From: Macrocybe gigantea
Taxonomy: Eukaryota; Basidiomycota; Agaricomycetes; Agaricales; Callistosporiaceae
Length of the DNA: 64,000 nucleotides
Assembly (NCBI GenBank): GCA_011319805.1
Contig: SJRY01000212.1
Span: forward strand, 30,834-94,833
Direction: 5' to 3'
Below are positions 62,401 through 64,000 of the stretch, piece after piece. Under the pieces are notes generated by a model. That model was given only the letters and a program-made list of their open reading frames with translations, ran no database searches and had not been told where the DNA came from. The translations under genes and the position numbers were made by a program. The stretch's first letter is position 1; each line of letters begins with the position of its first letter.

Positions 62401-64000
62401 TCAATCAAACAGGCCGACGGCGTTCCAATAGCGGACCCAGAGTTCCGCATCCGCAGCACCGAGGCGCGGAAGGGCCTTCATGGTCGGGCTGAACGCCTGT
62501 GCCTTGTCAGTGGCGAAACTCGCGAGACCGCCACTCTCCGCAGTCACACCAGTGCCCTGCTTGAATATCGCTTCATTCGACTTCGAGAACGCGCGGAAGA
62601 ACTCTAGAAGCTTTATCGCGGGCTGGAGAAACAAAAGCATAAGGATAGGTGTGAGCGACCGCATGCGAAGCAAGAGATCGCACGTACGAGATCTTTCAGT
62701 TCCGCGTCCGAGGCGGACGCCGCGTGTTTCTCGAGGAGAGAGAACCACTCTTGGAATGAGACGAGCCGCAGCGCATCCTCATTGAGGTTCCTAGTCTTCA
62801 GCACCGCATCTCCGATGGCTATGATCGCCGAGTTCCACCCGATCGGTCTTGGATGGACAAGGTTGAGCGCGATGGGCGGATTTTCAGGCGAGAACGCAAC
62901 GTCGATGATAGCTTTTGCGACTGCGTGCATCGGCAGCCACGATACAACCTGAAAACGAGGTTATTCTCTGCATTTCTTTGCGTTTGGGTACATCCGAGAG
63001 ACTTACCCCGTCGCGGTGGGCAGGACGCCGAGCTTGACGCTCGTCTTGACGAGAATGGGCACCCAATCGGTCGTCGCCCACGCACCATTCGGCAGACCAC
63101 CGCTTATCTGTCCGATCCGGAAGGAAGTCGCCTGGAGACCGCTCTTCGCAAGAACCTGCCAAGCCTTCGGCATGAACACAAAAATCCAAGCGCCGCCTGA
63201 GAACCGAGTACACTCACGCGTTCGGCGACGTACTTGCCCTCCCCGTACCCATATTCCCAACCGCGACGCTCGCGTCCAGGCTGACCTCCTCCGGGAACGG
63301 TCCGCGCGACGCGCTCCACGATTGCGCCGAGGCGACGGAGGACGTAAAGAAATCGCAGAGCGCACCGCATGGTGTGCTCCACGGGCGAGGTCAATCAGGC
63401 GGCGTGTCCCGCGGACGTTGGGCTCGAACGAGGAGAGGGCGAGATTGAAATCGAGCTTCCACGCAATGTGGATCACTGCCGTGACTGTGTTTTGTAACTG
63501 AGAATGTGACAATCAAGTACGGCACCATGGGCGGGACGGGAAAGTGTACTCACTTCCTGATACGCAGTTGCGGACAAGCCGAGCCCCTCCTGCGCTACAT
63601 CTCCCGCCAAAAACGTAAGCTTGGGTGACTTCAACAGGCCCACGTCAAGCGCCTTGTCTCTGAACCTCTCCTCGTGCCTGCCAAGGGACGAGACCGAGGA
63701 GGGGCGGTTCAAAGCATAGACGCGCGCGACATGCTCGTCGCCCAACAGCGCAGCCAGGACCTGCGAGCCCAGGTTGCCCGTCGTGCCAGTGATCAAGACA
63801 GTCCGTTCCGTCTGATGCCCTTCTCGGACTTGAGCCGGCGGCGAGTCGAGGCCAGCGCTGTATTTTTCGATCATCGCTTCCATCGCGGCCTTGCCGCCCG
63901 ATGACGCTACTGCGTTCTCCGGTCCGACACAAGTCCGACAAGGTGAGCGGCGAGGGTGTCGATAGACGGGTAACTGTACACCGTGTTCTGCGTAACAAAC
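62401..64000 (-). CDS. NRPS-like adenylate-forming reductase, C-terminal reductase part (frame problems)
   Basis: Exons on the minus strand: 63554..64000 (open to the window end), 63218..63497, 63007..63155, 62688..62948, 62401..62622. Carrier-protein tail NTVYSYPSIDTLAAHLVGLV lies at the window edge. Then the NAD(P)-binding reductase domain: RTVLITGTTGNLGSQVLAAL (GxxGxxG), NTVTAVIHIAWKLDFN, NVRGTRRLIDLA, the YGEGKYVAER motif (Y-x3-K), SFRIGQISG, PMHAVAKAIIDVAF and a C-terminal helical part. The domain reduces a carrier-bound acyl group to an aldehyde. Frames do not agree at about 63900, at two or three places in 63270-63400, and at the 63007/62948 junction, so it is either a young pseudogene or the sequence has indel errors here. 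N-terminal adenylation domain lies outside the window. Confidence 0.68.

Overview
The window looks like nuclear DNA of a basidiomycete fungus, most likely a wood- or litter-associated Agaricomycete. Genes are cut by many short GT-AG introns of about 50-75 nt, some exons are tiny (an 11-nt exon in the bestrophin gene), and several protein families are of basidiomycete type (DUF6593-like, DUF7330-like, NRPS-like reductase, paralogs with a HTPLYWAIV-type motif). Two tRNA-Ile(AAT) genes and LTR retrotransposons of the Ty3/Gypsy and Ty1/Copia types complete the picture. All gene models were built by hand from reading frame, splice signals and family knowledge; no database search was run.

Layout. 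1-2.1 kb: 3' part of an exosome RRP46-like gene and a small secreted-protein gene. 3.1-17.7 kb: one kinase-like gene (K1) split by a 6.7-kb Gypsy element (A), itself split by a 6.5-kb Gypsy element (B); both target-site duplications survive. 18-25.4 kb: a decayed kinase copy (K2), a DUF6593-like gene, a DUF7330-like membrane gene, a secreted four-exon gene, an SRPK-type kinase tail, an F-box gene cut by a solo LTR, and an aldo-keto reductase pseudogene. 25.4-51.6 kb: the accessory core, with kinase copies K3 to K8 in both orientations, two copies of a convergent membrane-protein gene (T1, T2), a solo LTR, and a young Copia element (C) with apparently identical LTRs. Inside this core sits a more ordinary block at 37.2-42.8 kb: two inverted tRNA-Ile genes around an HtrL/YibB-like type II membrane protein, then a calpain. 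52.7-64 kb: a bestrophin-family channel, an MFS drug transporter, two tandem paralogs of unknown function, a hypothetical gene, and an NRPS-like reductase running off the end.

Main theme. The unusual content is a local, transposon-riddled expansion of a membrane-anchored, atypical kinase-like family with two subfamilies. Six exons, all of length divisible by three, are shared by the copies, and intron 4 separates HR from D of the catalytic loop. Only the two copies on the minus strand (K3, K4) look able to encode a full protein; every plus-strand copy is broken. Stops in element A and in K1 are mostly TGA where the family has Arg CGA, which points to CpG-to-TpG decay. What the family does is not known from the sequence.
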